Positions 10,357 to 19,402 of a stretch of 64,000 nt of DNA are shown here, piece by piece; position 1 is the first letter of the stretch, and the number at the start of each line of letters is the position of its first letter. The translations under genes and the position numbers were made by a program. The notes beneath the pieces were generated by a model. The model ran no database searches. It was not told where the DNA came from and worked only from the letters and a program-made list of their open reading frames with translations. Source of the DNA: Rhodocyclales bacterium (lineage in GTDB: Bacteria > Pseudomonadota > Gammaproteobacteria > Burkholderiales > Rhodocyclaceae); NCBI GenBank assembly GCA_003105015.1, contig PQAF01000029.1:1-64000 (forward strand), written 5' to 3'.

Positions 10357-11094
10357 GTGCGCACCACCGCCCAACTCGCCGAGATCTGGGTCTACCTGTC
10401 GGCCTCGCCGCTGTTGGGGCTGACGGTCACCCTGCTCGCCTACCAGGGCGCCTACTGGCTCTACAAGCGCGCCAACTTCCATCCGCTCGCCAACCCGGTG
10501 CTGCTTGCCGTGGTGGCGCTGGTGCTGCTGCTCGCCCTCACCGGCACGCCCTACCCGACGTATTTCGACGGCGCGCAGTTCGTGCACTTCCTGCTCGGGC
10601 CGGCGACGGTGGCGCTGGCGATTCCGCTCTACACGCAGCTGCCGAAACTGCGCGCGATGGCCGGCCCGCTGCTGGCGGCGCTGGTCGTCGGCTCGCTTAC
10701 CGCCACCGTCAGCGCGGTGGCGATCGGCAGGCTGTTCGGCGCGAGCGAGGCCTCGCTGCTCTCGCTGGCGCCGAAGTCCGTCACCACGCCGATCGCCATG
10801 GGCATCGCCGAGCGCATCGGTGGCCTGCCCTCGCTGACGGCGGTGCTGGTCATCACCACCGGCATCCTCGGCGCGGTCAGCGCCCGCTTCATCTACCAGG
10901 CGCTCGGCATCGCCGACCACGCCGTGCGCGGCTTCGCCATCGGCGTCGCCTCGCACGGCATCGGCACCGCCCGCGCCTTCCAGGTGAGCGAGCAGGCCGG
11001 CGCCTTCTCCGGCCTGGCGATGGGCCTCAACGCCCTCCTCACCGCGCTGCTGGTGCCGCTGCTGATCCCCATGCTGCAGCGCTGGCTCGGCTGA
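10357..11094 (+). CDS. LrgB/CidB family membrane protein
   Basis: 245 residues, about six or seven membrane segments, with the LrgB signatures LAPKSVTTPIAMGIAE (about 141-156) and ASHGIGTARAF near 200. GTG start at 10357, four bases after the preceding stop. Works with the LrgA-type protein. The plant homologue PLGG1 fuses both and exports glycolate/glycerate, which would match the adjacent glyoxylate genes; that link is inference. Confidence 0.9.
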   Translation: MRTTAQLAEIWVYLSASPLLGLTVTLLAYQGAYWLYKRANFHPLANPVLLAVVALVLLLALTGTPYPTYFDGAQFVHFLLGPATVALAIPLYTQLPKLRAMAGPLLAALVVGSLTATVSAVAIGRLFGASEASLLSLAPKSVTTPIAMGIAERIGGLPSLTAVLVITTGILGAVSARFIYQALGIADHAVRGFAIGVASHGIGTARAFQVSEQAGAFSGLAMGLNALLTALLVPLLIPMLQRWLG

Positions 11095-11119
11095 CGCCGG
11101 CCGTCTTCGCCCCGAATCC

Positions 11120-11157
11120 CTAAATCTTCGCTCAAGAAACCCTAAGAGTTTCTTAAG
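11120..11157 (+). promoter_or_regulatory. Shared 38-bp regulatory element, copy A
   Basis: Two CTYAAG half-sites (11131-11136, 11152-11157) separated by 15 nt and preceded by CTAAAT. Between them lies the inverted repeat AAGAAAC-N7-GTTTCTT (11134-11154). A closely matching sequence recurs at 15931-15968. This copy is 78 bp upstream of the E1 alpha start codon. The binding protein is unknown. Confidence 0.5.
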
Positions 11158-11235
11158 CCCGCTTGCCGCGCGCTCCGGCGCCCGCCTGCGGCAGTAGACT
11201 TCGCCGCGAATCAACCACGACGGAGGCGAAGCAAC

Positions 11236-12198
11236 ATGGAACGGATCGCAAGCGACACCCGCCCGGAGGCCATGCTCGAATGCATGATGCTGATCCGGGC
11301 CTACGAAGAACGGCTGGCGGCGATGCAGGCCGCGGGACAGGCCGCCGGAACGTGCACCTCCGTCGGACAGGAAGCCTCGGCGGTCGGCGTCGTGCGCGCC
11401 CTCGGGCCGGACGACCGCATCCTCACCAACCACCGCAGCGCCGGCCACCTGATCGCGCGCGGTGCCGATCCCGGCCGCATCCTGGCCGAGGTCATGGGCA
11501 AGCGCGATGGCTACTGCAAGGGCAAGAGCGGATCGCTGCACGTCTCCGTCAAGGAGCTGGGCGTCGTCCTGACGTCGACCATCGTCGGCGGCGAACTCTC
11601 CCTCGCCACCGGCGTCGGGCTGTCGCACGCACTGCTCGGCGAGCAGGGCATCGTCGCCTGCTTCTTCGGCGACGGCGCCGCCTGCGAGGGCATCTTCCAC
11701 GAATCGCTGAATCTCGCCGCCGTGTGGAAGCTGCCGATTCTTTATGTGTGCGAGAACAACCAGTGGCAGGCCTACGTGCACCGGAAGGAGACGATGCTCG
11801 GCGACCGCATCAGCGAATGGGCGGCGAAATACGGAATGGAAGGCCTCACGGTGGATGGCAACGACGTGGAAGCCGTGCATGCCGCTGCGACCCAGGCGAT
11901 CGCCAGCATCCGCCGCACCGGCAAGCCGTTCCTGCTGGAGACCTACACCTACCGGCTGCGCGGACACTACGAGCCGGACGACCAGTCGTATGTCGACCCG
12001 GCCGAGTTGTCCGCCTGGCGCGCCAAGGATCCGATCGACAGGCTGCGGGCAAAGCTCCTCACATCCGGCACCCTGAGCGAGACCGGGCTGCAGCAAATGC
12101 GGCAGCGCGTCGCCGCCGCCATCGAGCAGGCCGTCGCCTTCGCGGCTGCCTCGCCGTTTCCGGATACCGCCGAACTCACTACTGACGTTTATGCCTGA
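11236..12198 (+). CDS. Thiamine-diphosphate-dependent 2-oxoacid/acetoin dehydrogenase E1 alpha
   Basis: 320 residues. The ThDP motif begins GDGAACEG near residue 145 and ends ENN near 172; the SVGQEA and HRSAGH stretches are typical of AcoA/PdhA-type E1 alpha. It decarboxylates a 2-oxo acid or cleaves acetoin and passes the acyl group to a lipoylated E2. E1 beta follows at once, but no E2 or E3 gene follows, so substrate and acyl acceptor are open. A free-standing lipoyl protein is encoded at 27267. SD-like GGAGG lies about 10 nt before ATG 11236. Confidence 0.88.
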   Translation: MERIASDTRPEAMLECMMLIRAYEERLAAMQAAGQAAGTCTSVGQEASAVGVVRALGPDDRILTNHRSAGHLIARGADPGRILAEVMGKRDGYCKGKSGSLHVSVKELGVVLTSTIVGGELSLATGVGLSHALLGEQGIVACFFGDGAACEGIFHESLNLAAVWKLPILYVCENNQWQAYVHRKETMLGDRISEWAAKYGMEGLTVDGNDVEAVHAAATQAIASIRRTGKPFLLETYTYRLRGHYEPDDQSYVDPAELSAWRAKDPIDRLRAKLLTSGTLSETGLQQMRQRVAAAIEQAVAFAAASPFPDTAELTTDVYA

Positions 12199-12208
12199 GG
12201 AACTCACC

Positions 12209-13180
12209 ATGTCCGAAATCACCGTTAACGAAGCCGTCAGCCAGGCCCTGGCGGAGGAAATGCGCCGCGACCCCCGCGTCGTCATGTTCGGCGAAGGCGT
12301 CGCCACCAAGCGGCGCGAGCTGGTCCGGGAATTCGGCGAGAAGCGCGTGCGCAACACCCCGCTCGCCGAGGGCATCATTGCCGGCACCGCCGTCGGCGCG
12401 GCCGCCACCGGCCTGCGGCCGGTGGTCGACCTGCTCTTCGCGCCCTTCCTCTGCTTCTCCATGGACGAGATCGTGAACAGCGCCGGCAAGCTGCGCTACA
12501 TGTCCGGCGGCCAGTTCGCCTTCCCGCTCGTCGCCATCGCCATGACCGGCGGCGGCTGGACGGTCGGCGCCCAGCACAACCACAACGTCGAGTCCTGGTT
12601 CGTGCACAGCCCGGGGCTCAAGGTGGTCATGCCGTCGACGGCCGCCGACTTCAAGGGCCTGCTCAAGGCGGCCATCCGCGACGACAATCCCGTGCTGTTC
12701 TTCGTTGACCTGGCACTGGGCTTCGAGCCCGGCGAGGTTCCGGACGGCGAGCATGTCGTGCCGCTGGGCAAGGCGGCGACGCTTCGCGCGGGACGCGACG
12801 TCACGCTCATCTCCTACGCCAAGACGGTAAACCACTGCCTGCAGGCGGCCGACGATCTCGCCAAAGCCGGCATCTCCGCCGAGGTGATCGACCTGCGCTC
12901 GCTCAAGCCGCTCGACGAAAAGGCCATCCTCGCCTCCGCCCGCAAGACGGGGCGCGTGCTCGTGGTGCATGAAGCCAGCCGCATGTGCGGCGTCGGCGCC
13001 GAAGTGGCGGCCATCGTCGCGGAAAAAGCATTCGATGCGCTCAAGGCACCGGTGCTGCGCCTGACCGGCCCCGACGCGCCGGCGCCGTCCAGTTACGTCC
13101 TCGAACAGGCCTTCATCCCGCAGCCGGGCGCGATCGTGGAGGCCGTCAGGAAGCTCGTCGTCCCGGCATTCGCCGCCTGA
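12209..13180 (+). CDS. 2-oxoacid/acetoin dehydrogenase E1 beta
   Basis: 323 residues, transketolase-type beta chain, with FGEGVA near residue 30, NTPLAEGIIAGTAVGAA near 48-65, and EVIDLRSLKPLD in the C-terminal domain. It forms the alpha2-beta2 E1 with the preceding gene. ATG 12209 is chosen because GAGG lies 9 nt upstream; in-frame ATG 12191 would overlap the alpha gene by 8 nt and has no site. The operon continues with flavin split-barrel proteins rather than E2/E3. Confidence 0.88.
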   Translation: MSEITVNEAVSQALAEEMRRDPRVVMFGEGVATKRRELVREFGEKRVRNTPLAEGIIAGTAVGAAATGLRPVVDLLFAPFLCFSMDEIVNSAGKLRYMSGGQFAFPLVAIAMTGGGWTVGAQHNHNVESWFVHSPGLKVVMPSTAADFKGLLKAAIRDDNPVLFFVDLALGFEPGEVPDGEHVVPLGKAATLRAGRDVTLISYAKTVNHCLQAADDLAKAGISAEVIDLRSLKPLDEKAILASARKTGRVLVVHEASRMCGVGAEVAAIVAEKAFDALKAPVLRLTGPDAPAPSSYVLEQAFIPQPGAIVEAVRKLVVPAFAA

Positions 13181-13267
13181 GCGGCAGATCCACCCGGATG
13201 TTTCAATCCTCAACTAAATGCTAGACTTACGCATTCGACATGCCATGACCGTCATACGCGAAAACAG

Positions 13268-13765
13268 ATGGCCTCCCCGAATGACAAAGCGCCCTGCCTC
13301 GATGCCGACCTTGCGGCATTCGTGCAGGGAGGGGTTTCCATCGTCGCCGCCTCCCGGGTAGGCAAGCGCTCGCCGGTCATTGCCCGCGCCGCAGGCTGCC
13401 GCGTTTCGCCGAGCCGGCGCCAGGTCACCATCCTGGTCTCCTCCTCGCAGGCCGCTGCCTTCCTGGAAGGCATCCGCAACACACGCGCCATCGCCGCGGT
13501 TTTCAGCCAGCCGAGCACCCATCGCACCATCCAGCTCAAGGGGATCGATGCCGCGCCTGCGCCCCTGCAGGACGGGGACCATGCCCTGATTGCCGCTTAC
13601 ACGCATGCTTTCTGCGAGGAACTCGCGCCGCTCGGCTATCACCCCGATCAGGTACGGGCCGTGTTGTCGTGCGAGGCGGACGATTTTGTCGCGGTAACGT
13701 TCTCCATATCCACGGCTTTCAGCCAGACGCCGGGGCCGCGGGCCGGCGAGCCCTTGGTGGCCTGA
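13268..13765 (+). CDS. Pyridoxamine 5'-phosphate oxidase-like split-barrel protein
   Basis: 165 residues. The N-terminal half (SIVAASRVGKRSPVIARAAG) looks like the first strands of an FMN-binding split barrel; the remainder resembles small PNPOx-like proteins. No metal or catalytic motif is evident. It sits 87 nt after the E1 beta gene and one base before the GTG of the next gene, which also begins with a split barrel, so the two probably work together. Function unknown; heme or flavin binding possible. Confidence 0.6.
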   Translation: MASPNDKAPCLDADLAAFVQGGVSIVAASRVGKRSPVIARAAGCRVSPSRRQVTILVSSSQAAAFLEGIRNTRAIAAVFSQPSTHRTIQLKGIDAAPAPLQDGDHALIAAYTHAFCEELAPLGYHPDQVRAVLSCEADDFVAVTFSISTAFSQTPGPRAGEPLVA

Positions 13766-13766
13766 C

Positions 13767-15107
13767 GTGCGAATCACGCTCGACGTCATCCGCGAGTGCC
13801 TCGAAGGCACGATACCCGCCGGCATCGCCACCTGCTCGCTGGACGGCACACCCAACATCAGCATCGTGTCGCACGTGCATTTCGTGGACAGCACGCACGT
13901 TGCGCTGTCCTTCCAGTTCTTCAACAAGACACGGGAAAACGTGCTGGCGAATCCCCATGCCGTGGTGCAGGTGATCCATCCCGTCACCGGCGCGCGCTAC
14001 AGCATGGATCTGGAATACCTGCATACGGAAACCCAGGGGCCGCTGTTCGAAAGCATGAAGGCCAAGCTCGCCGGCATCGCCTCGCATACCGGCATGAGCG
14101 GCGTATTCCGCCTGCAGGGATCGGACATCTATTGCGTGCGCAGCATCGAAAAAGTGCCTGGGCAGGAATTGCCTTTGCCGCCGGTACGGCGCAATCTGCT
14201 CTCGGCCCTGCGCGTCTGCGCGGAGCGCCTGACGCAATGCAACGACCTGGCGAAGCTGCTCGACGGCGCGCTCACCTGCCTGCGCGACCTGTTCGACATC
14301 CACCATGCCATGGTGCTCATGCTCGACGGCTCCGGCCAACGGCTCTATACCGTGGCAAGCCGGGGCTATGAGCAATCCGGGGTCGGTTCGGAGATCGCCA
14401 TAGGCTGCGGCGTCATCGGCGTCGCCGCAGAACAGCGCACGCCGATACGCATCATGCACATGACCGCCGACTACTCCTACGGCCGCGCCATTCGCGAAAG
14501 CGTGGAGCGGGAGGGACTGGGCGGTCGCCTGGAAACGGCCATTCCGCTGCCGGGCCTGCCCGACTCGCGCAGCCAGATGGCGGCTCCCATTCTCGCGGGC
14601 GGCAGGCTTCTCGGGATACTCTACGTCGAAAGCCCGGAGGACAAGCGCTTCTGGTACGACGACGAGGACGCCCTTGTCGCTGTCGCGGCCCAGCTCGGCA
14701 TGGCCATCAACACCCTGGCGCAATTTTCCGAGTCTCCCGATGAGACGCCCCCTGCCGCCGGCCAGGCCATGCCGGCCGCCGGCGCACCGGTGGTCGTACG
14801 CCACTACGCCGCCGACGATAGCGTTTTCATCGACGACGATTACCTGATCAAGGGCGTGGCAGGCGCCATTTTCTGCAAGCTGCTGCGCGATTACACGGAC
14901 GGGCAGCGCACCGAGTTCACCAACCGGGAATTGCGCCTCGATCCGTCCATCGGCCTGCCGGATCTTTCCGACAATCTTGAGGCCCGCCTGATCCTGCTCG
15001 AACGCCGGCTGTCCGAGCGCTGCGCTTTCCTGCGCATCGACAAGACCGGGCGGGGACGCTTCCGGCTCAACGTCGGACGCCCCTTCCGCCTGGTCGATGT
15101 GGGCTGA
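13767..15107 (+). CDS. Split-barrel / GAF / winged-helix-like sensor protein
   Basis: 446 residues in three parts: a PNPOx-like split barrel (about 1-115, with SLDGTPNISIVSHVHF), a GAF domain (about 150-315, ending PILAGGRLLGILYVES), and a C-terminal segment (about 345-446) with a winged-helix pattern (TEFTNRELR, LERRLSERCAFLRI). The arrangement suggests a cytoplasmic redox or small-ligand sensor that binds DNA or a partner; this is inference. No kinase, cyclase or EAL/GGDEF domain is visible. GTG start 13767, one base after the previous stop. Confidence 0.65.
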   Translation: MRITLDVIRECLEGTIPAGIATCSLDGTPNISIVSHVHFVDSTHVALSFQFFNKTRENVLANPHAVVQVIHPVTGARYSMDLEYLHTETQGPLFESMKAKLAGIASHTGMSGVFRLQGSDIYCVRSIEKVPGQELPLPPVRRNLLSALRVCAERLTQCNDLAKLLDGALTCLRDLFDIHHAMVLMLDGSGQRLYTVASRGYEQSGVGSEIAIGCGVIGVAAEQRTPIRIMHMTADYSYGRAIRESVEREGLGGRLETAIPLPGLPDSRSQMAAPILAGGRLLGILYVESPEDKRFWYDDEDALVAVAAQLGMAINTLAQFSESPDETPPAAGQAMPAAGAPVVVRHYAADDSVFIDDDYLIKGVAGAIFCKLLRDYTDGQRTEFTNRELRLDPSIGLPDLSDNLEARLILLERRLSERCAFLRIDKTGRGRFRLNVGRPFRLVDVG

Positions 15108-15113
15108 CGACGC

Positions 15114-15854
15114 TCAAGCGGCCAGCGGCATCTCGCCCAGCGCTGCCATCAGCTTGTGCCAGTCGCGCTCGGCAAGGCCGGGTTTCGTCACCGCCAGCAC
15201 GCCGACAAAGGCTTCCGCAGGAAGATTTTGCCGGATGCCGGTTAAAAGCTCGACCCGCTCGTCAGGCGCCATCGCCGGCACCATCCAGCGCAGGTAGGTC
15301 AGCATCTTCTCGGGCGGTATGGAGGCCACCAGGGCGTCGTGGACCGCGGCGAGCTCCTCGTCCGTATGGCTTTCCCAGAGCACCGCGTTGTTCGCGGTTT
15401 CCTCGACATCCATATGCTGGAAATTGTCGGCGACGAACAGCGCCAGATCGCGATAGATCGCCTGCGCTGCCGCCTGGCGCGCCTCGCGGTTGCCATGCTC
15501 CAGAACGCGCAGGCGCACCTCCAATGCCTCGATGCTTTTCTCGTGGTGCAGATGGTCCCCGGCCGTCGTTGCCGCGGAACCGTAGTGGCGCGACTCCATC
15601 GCCGCATGGATGAACTGGTTCTCATGGTGCAGATGGCTGCGGCAAAGGACCAGCATGTCACGCAAGCAGCCCGCCGTGGCGACCGCTTCCGCGTCATCCC
15701 CGGCATCCATGCGTCCGACGCGGACCAGCACATCGCACATCAGGTTGCGCAAGCCCTTGTGCACCGGGCGGTACATGTCATGCCGTCGCAGGCCCGTCTT
15801 GGAGCCGGCTTCACTGCCGTTCGATTGCGCTACGAGTTCCATCGCTTCCATCAT
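15114..15854 (-). CDS. Hemerythrin HHE-domain protein
   Basis: 246 residues rich in His/Glu pairs expected of a di-iron four-helix bundle: HKGLRNLM near 32, HLHHENQFIH near 74, HLHHEKSIEALE near 101 and QHMDVEE near 145. The C-terminal third is helical and of unknown role. HHE proteins bind O2, NO or buffer iron. GGAG lies 9 nt before ATG 15854. Convergent with the sensor gene (6-nt gap). A shared regulatory element lies 77 bp upstream of the start. Confidence 0.8.
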   Translation of the reverse strand: MMEAMELVAQSNGSEAGSKTGLRRHDMYRPVHKGLRNLMCDVLVRVGRMDAGDDAEAVATAGCLRDMLVLCRSHLHHENQFIHAAMESRHYGSAATTAGDHLHHEKSIEALEVRLRVLEHGNREARQAAAQAIYRDLALFVADNFQHMDVEETANNAVLWESHTDEELAAVHDALVASIPPEKMLTYLRWMVPAMAPDERVELLTGIRQNLPAEAFVGVLAVTKPGLAERDWHKLMAALGEMPLAA

Positions 15855-15930
15855 TTTGCTCTCCTTGAATTGGTTGATATCGGTCTCGATTCGGCAGGAG
15901 AAGCTTATTGGGGCAAGCGACGGAACGTTG

Positions 15931-15968
15931 CTAAATGCTGCTTAAGCAAAACCTAAATATTTCTTAAG
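15931..15968 (+). promoter_or_regulatory. Shared 38-bp regulatory element, copy B
   Basis: Matches copy A (11120-11157): CTAAAT, then CTTAAG (15941-15946), a 16-nt AAACCTAA-containing spacer and CTTAAG (15963-15968). It lies in the divergent gap between the hemerythrin gene and yaeQ; which one it serves is unclear. Confidence 0.5.
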
Positions 15969-16022
15969 GCGTGCCGATCCCGGACAAGGCCGGCAGCGGT
16001 CCGATCCGTTAAGATGCGCCGC

Positions 16023-16574
16023 ATGGCCCTCAAGTCGACCATCTTCAAGGCGGACCTGCAGATCGCGGACATGGACCGCAACTACTATCAGGAGCACGCC
16101 CTCACGCTGGCGCGCCATCCCTCGGAGACCGACGAGCGCATGATGGTGCGCCTGTTCGCCTTCGCCCTCTTCGCACACGAACGGCTCGAATTCGGCCGCG
16201 GCCTGTCGGCCGAGGACGAGCCGGCGCTCTGGCAGAAGGATCTCACCGGCGCCATCGAACTGTGGATCGAGGTCGGCCTGCCCGACGAGCGCGTGCTGCG
16301 CCGCGCCTGCGGGCGGGCGCAGCGCGTCGCAGTGCTGTGCTATGGCGGGCGCGCCGCCGACCTCTGGTGGAACCAGAACCGCGACAGGTTGGAGAAACTC
16401 GGCAACCTCAGCGTGCTGAACCTGCCGGCGGACGCCACGCAGGCCCTCGCCAGCCTGGCCCGACGCAGCATGAGTCTGCAATGCACCATCCAGGACGGAC
16501 AGGCCTGGCTTACGGATGGCGTGAGCACCGTACTTGTCGTACCAGCGCGCCTGATTTTTCAAGATCAGCCTTAA
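16023..16574 (+). CDS. yaeQ: YaeQ family protein
   Basis: 183 residues, start MALKSTIFKADLQIADMDR, which is the YaeQ signature. YaeQ has a PD-(D/E)XK nuclease-like fold and was reported as a suppressor of RfaH loss; its biochemical function is not established. ATG 16023 is chosen over in-frame ATG 16014 because homology begins there. Single gene. Confidence 0.93.
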   Translation: MALKSTIFKADLQIADMDRNYYQEHALTLARHPSETDERMMVRLFAFALFAHERLEFGRGLSAEDEPALWQKDLTGAIELWIEVGLPDERVLRRACGRAQRVAVLCYGGRAADLWWNQNRDRLEKLGNLSVLNLPADATQALASLARRSMSLQCTIQDGQAWLTDGVSTVLVVPARLIFQDQP

Positions 16575-16789
16575 AAGGCTCGCACGAACTTCACCGCATC
16601 CCCCGGTAGGCGGCTTGATCGCCTGACTACCCCTTCCTGCGTCGGCACAACGCTCGCATGCACCATACTTCATCTGATTTATATTTCATGCATTTAATCG
16701 CTAAAGAAATTCCATTTATTGTCGTTCTAGATAAAAGGAGAGGTCATTCTGCAAGGCAGCCACACACTATATTGCATGGAGCAAACATC

Positions 16790-17245
16790 ATGAACTTCCT
16801 AAAAAAAGCAGTTCTTCTGATTCTTGTCGCCTGCGGCAGCGCGTTCGCGCAAGACCGCGGCACGGCCGATCAGGCCAAGGCGCTCGTGGACAAGGGCCTG
16901 GCCCATATCAAATCGATCGGAATGGATAAAGCATTTGAGGACTTCACCGCCAAGGACGGCAAATGGCAGGAAAAGGACCTTTACATCTTCGTGGTCAAGT
17001 TCGACGGCGTTACCGTCGCGCACGGCGGCAACAAGGGCCTGATCGGGAAGAACATGCTCGACCTCAAGGATGCCAACGGACAGACCTTCATCAAGTCGAT
17101 GGCCGATGCGGCGAAGACCAAGGGAACCAGCTGGGTGGACTATATGTGGACCAACCCGCAGACCAAGAAGGTCGAACCGAAATCCTCGTATGTCGTCCGG
17201 ATCCCCGGCTACGAAGGCTTCATCGGCGTCGGCATCTATAAATAG
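16790..17245 (+). CDS. Secreted single-Cache-domain protein
   Basis: 151 residues: signal peptide ending near AFA-Q at residue 21, then a single Cache (Cache_2-like) fold with AKALVDKGLAHI, FVVKFDGVTVAHGGN and YVVRIPGYEGFIGVGIYK. Free periplasmic Cache proteins bind small ligands such as carboxylates. A chemoreceptor follows 134 nt downstream, so it may be a soluble ligand-binding partner for it; inference. The preceding 215-nt gap (16575-16789) is AT-rich and contains no gene. TAAA-N15-GTCGTTCT at 16702-16728 is only a poor sigma-28-like match. Confidence 0.82.
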   Translation: MNFLKKAVLLILVACGSAFAQDRGTADQAKALVDKGLAHIKSIGMDKAFEDFTAKDGKWQEKDLYIFVVKFDGVTVAHGGNKGLIGKNMLDLKDANGQTFIKSMADAAKTKGTSWVDYMWTNPQTKKVEPKSSYVVRIPGYEGFIGVGIYK

Positions 17246-17271
17246 CCCGCTTCCGCGTAACGGCTGAAGCA

Positions 17272-17322
17272 TTCGCGACGCCGTCCGAGGCGGCCATCGG
17301 CCGCACCGGACGGCGTCGCGAA
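17272..17322. repeat. Long perfect hairpin between Cache protein and chemoreceptor genes
   Basis: 16-bp perfectly complementary arms TTCGCGACGCCGTCCG (17272-17287) and CGGACGGCGTCGCGAA (17307-17322). The 19-nt loop holds a further 6-bp stem GCGGCC-atc-GGCCGC. No T tract follows, so it is not a classical terminator; it may act as an mRNA stabiliser or attenuator separating the two genes' expression. Confidence 0.8.
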
Positions 17323-17379
17323 CGGATCCCAACCAAGACCGCCCGGAACCGCGGTCAATGAACGTCCCCGGAGGCCCAG

Positions 17380-19017
17380 ATGAATGTCCTCTCCAAACTC
17401 AGCGTCGGCGCCAAGCTGCTGCTCGCGCCAATGGTCGTGCTGGCGCTGCTGCTGCTCCTGGCCGCCACGGCCTATCACGGCATCCAAAGACAGCAGGAGG
17501 CCCTGAACAACATCTATCAGGTACGCTTCAAGAACTACCGCCTGGTTTCGGAAGCGTCCGGCGTCACGCAGGGAATATATGGCAGCACCTACCAGCTGCT
17601 CTCTTCCGCCGCCGCCAACTTTCCCGCCCAGCGCCTCGAGGCCATGGTCCAGGATCTCCAGGACCGGCTGAAGCTCGTCGAGCGGCTGCTCGACGAAGTC
17701 GCCGGCAGCGCGGATCTTGCCGAGTCCGAAAAGTCGGAACTGGCGACCGTCGCAGCGCAGTTCGCGGGCTTCCGCAAATCAACGGCAGACGTCCTGGACA
17801 TCGCTGCGGTCGACTACGCCAGCGCCACGAGCGTCATGAGCCTCACCGCCAACGAATTCGAGGCGCTCGACAAGCGCTTCAGGGCACTCCTCGACCTGGA
17901 ACAGAAACTCAGCAACGCGGCCTATGACGCGGCCGGGCAAACCTCGGGGTTCGTCGTGGGCATGCTGGCGCTGGTCGCCGCCGTTTCGATTTTCCTGGCG
18001 CTCACGGTGAGCTTCTTCGTGCGCCGCCACATGATCGCCGCCGTCGAGCGCATCAAGTCTGCCGCGATGGAATTGAAGGGCGGCGACCTGACCAAGCGCG
18101 TCGGGCTGGAGGGCAGCGACGAAATCGCGCAAACGGCCAATGCCTTCAACGATCTCATCGCAAGCTTCCAGCAGGCGGTGCGCCAGGTGCTCGGCGAGGC
18201 GCGGGCCGTGTCGCTCGCCTCGCAGGAGCTGGGGGCGACGGCACGGGTCGTTGCCGAGAGGTCGACCCGCCAGGCGGATGCCACCTCCGCCGTCGCGGCC
18301 ACGATGGAGGAGATGACCGTCAGCATCTCGTCGATTTCCGAGAACGCCGAGCACGTCAAGGATACCTCGCGCACCAGCCTGGAAAACACCAAAGCCGGCG
18401 GCGATCATCTCATCGAGCTGCTCGATGAGATATCCCGCGTCGGACGCGCCTTCAAGGACATCACTTCCTCCGTCGGCGAATTCGTGCGCAACACTGCCTC
18501 GATCAACGACATGACCCGGCAGGTCAAGGATCTGGCCGATCAGACCAACCTGCTCGCGCTGAACGCGGCGATCGAGGCGGCCCGGGCCGGAGAGCAGGGA
18601 CGCGGCTTCGCCGTGGTGGCGGACGAGGTGCGCAAGCTCGCCGAGCGGTCTACGGAGGCCGCCGTTCACATCGAGGAAGTAACGCGGACCCTGGGCGGTC
18701 AGTCGGAGGTCGTGGAGCAGTCGCTGAACGAAGGCACGCACTCTCTTGAGTCGAGCCAGAGGCACCTCGAAGAACTGGAACAGATCATCCGGACGGCCAA
18801 GGAGTCCGTCTCCAACGCCAGCCGCGGCATGGACGAGATCGCCGCGGCCGTCCGCGAGCAAAGCACGGGCAGCAACGACATCGCCAGGAACATCGACGAG
18901 ATCGCGCGGATGGTCGAGGAGAACAGCAACGCCACCAGGCAGAGCAGCCAGGCCGTGCTCGAACTCGAGCAGCTCTCCAGGAACCTGGAACTGGCGGTGG
19001 GGAATTTCAGGGTGTAG
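17380..19017 (+). CDS. Methyl-accepting chemotaxis protein
   Basis: 545 residues: N-terminal membrane helix (about 11-33), periplasmic helical-bundle sensor (about 35-185), second membrane helix (about 187-210), HAMP (about 211-265) and cytoplasmic signalling domain with the conserved hairpin tip [18 protein letters not shown] near 387-404. Signals to CheA/CheW. Good SD GGAGG 8 nt before ATG 17380. No CheB/CheR-binding pentapeptide is seen at the C-terminus. Ends overlapping the convergent thioredoxin gene by 11 nt. Confidence 0.95.
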   Translation: MNVLSKLSVGAKLLLAPMVVLALLLLLAATAYHGIQRQQEALNNIYQVRFKNYRLVSEASGVTQGIYGSTYQLLSSAAANFPAQRLEAMVQDLQDRLKLVERLLDEVAGSADLAESEKSELATVAAQFAGFRKSTADVLDIAAVDYASATSVMSLTANEFEALDKRFRALLDLEQKLSNAAYDAAGQTSGFVVGMLALVAAVSIFLALTVSFFVRRHMIAAVERIKSAAMELKGGDLTKRVGLEGSDEIAQTANAFNDLIASFQQAVRQVLGEARAVSLASQELGATARVVAERSTRQADATSAVAATMEEMTVSISSISENAEHVKDTSRTSLENTKAGGDHLIELLDEISRVGRAFKDITSSVGEFVRNTASINDMTRQVKDLADQTNLLALNAAIEAARAGEQGRGFAVVADEVRKLAERSTEAAVHIEEVTRTLGGQSEVVEQSLNEGTHSLESSQRHLEELEQIIRTAKESVSNASRGMDEIAAAVREQSTGSNDIARNIDEIARMVEENSNATRQSSQAVLELEQLSRNLELAVGNFRV

Positions 19018-19390
19018 GCAGGCTTGCCTGGGCTTCCGCGACGCCCGCCGACGCATGCCGGGCGATCGCCCGCTCGATGAAGCGGCGCAGGAAGCCTTCG
19101 GTCTGCGCGCTGTGGAAGCGGTCGATCTCCACGCCGCGGCTGTAGGCGATCACGGTCGGGAAGCCGCGCACCTTGTGGCGGCCGGCGAGCTTCATGTTCT
19201 CGTCGGCATCCACGTTCGCCAGCACGAAGGCGCCGGCGTAGTCCTTCGCCAGGCGCTCGAGCAGCGGCGTCAGCACGCGGCAGGGTCCGCACCAGCCGGC
19301 GCCGATATCCACCAGCACCGGCACCCGATGCGAACGCGCCACGACCCGCTCCTCGAAATCGGCTTCGGTGACGTCGCAGAGATAATCCAT
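19007..19390 (-). CDS. Thioredoxin-like protein
   Basis: 127 residues with the WCGPC active site near residues 33-37, cis-Pro stretch GFPTV near 76 and the usual fold; no signal peptide, so cytoplasmic. About 20 residues longer than thioredoxin A at the C-terminus. Twelve nucleotides separate it from tusE upstream; the two are probably one leftward operon with the likely IscR box in front. Confidence 0.9.
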   Translation of the reverse strand: MDYLCDVTEADFEERVVARSHRVPVLVDIGAGWCGPCRVLTPLLERLAKDYAGAFVLANVDADENMKLAGRHKVRGFPTVIAYSRGVEIDRFHSAQTEGFLRRFIERAIARHASAGVAEAQASLPTP

Positions 19391-19402
19391 CCGGGAATGG
19401 TA

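Noticed and set aside
16702..16728. TAAA-N15-GTCGTTCT, considered as a sigma-28 promoter for the Cache gene
   Set aside because: Spacing is right but the -10 part matches the flagellar consensus poorly; not listed as a feature.
17706..17730. AAAAGTCGG in the chemoreceptor gene
   Set aside because: Neither half matches the repeat consensus.
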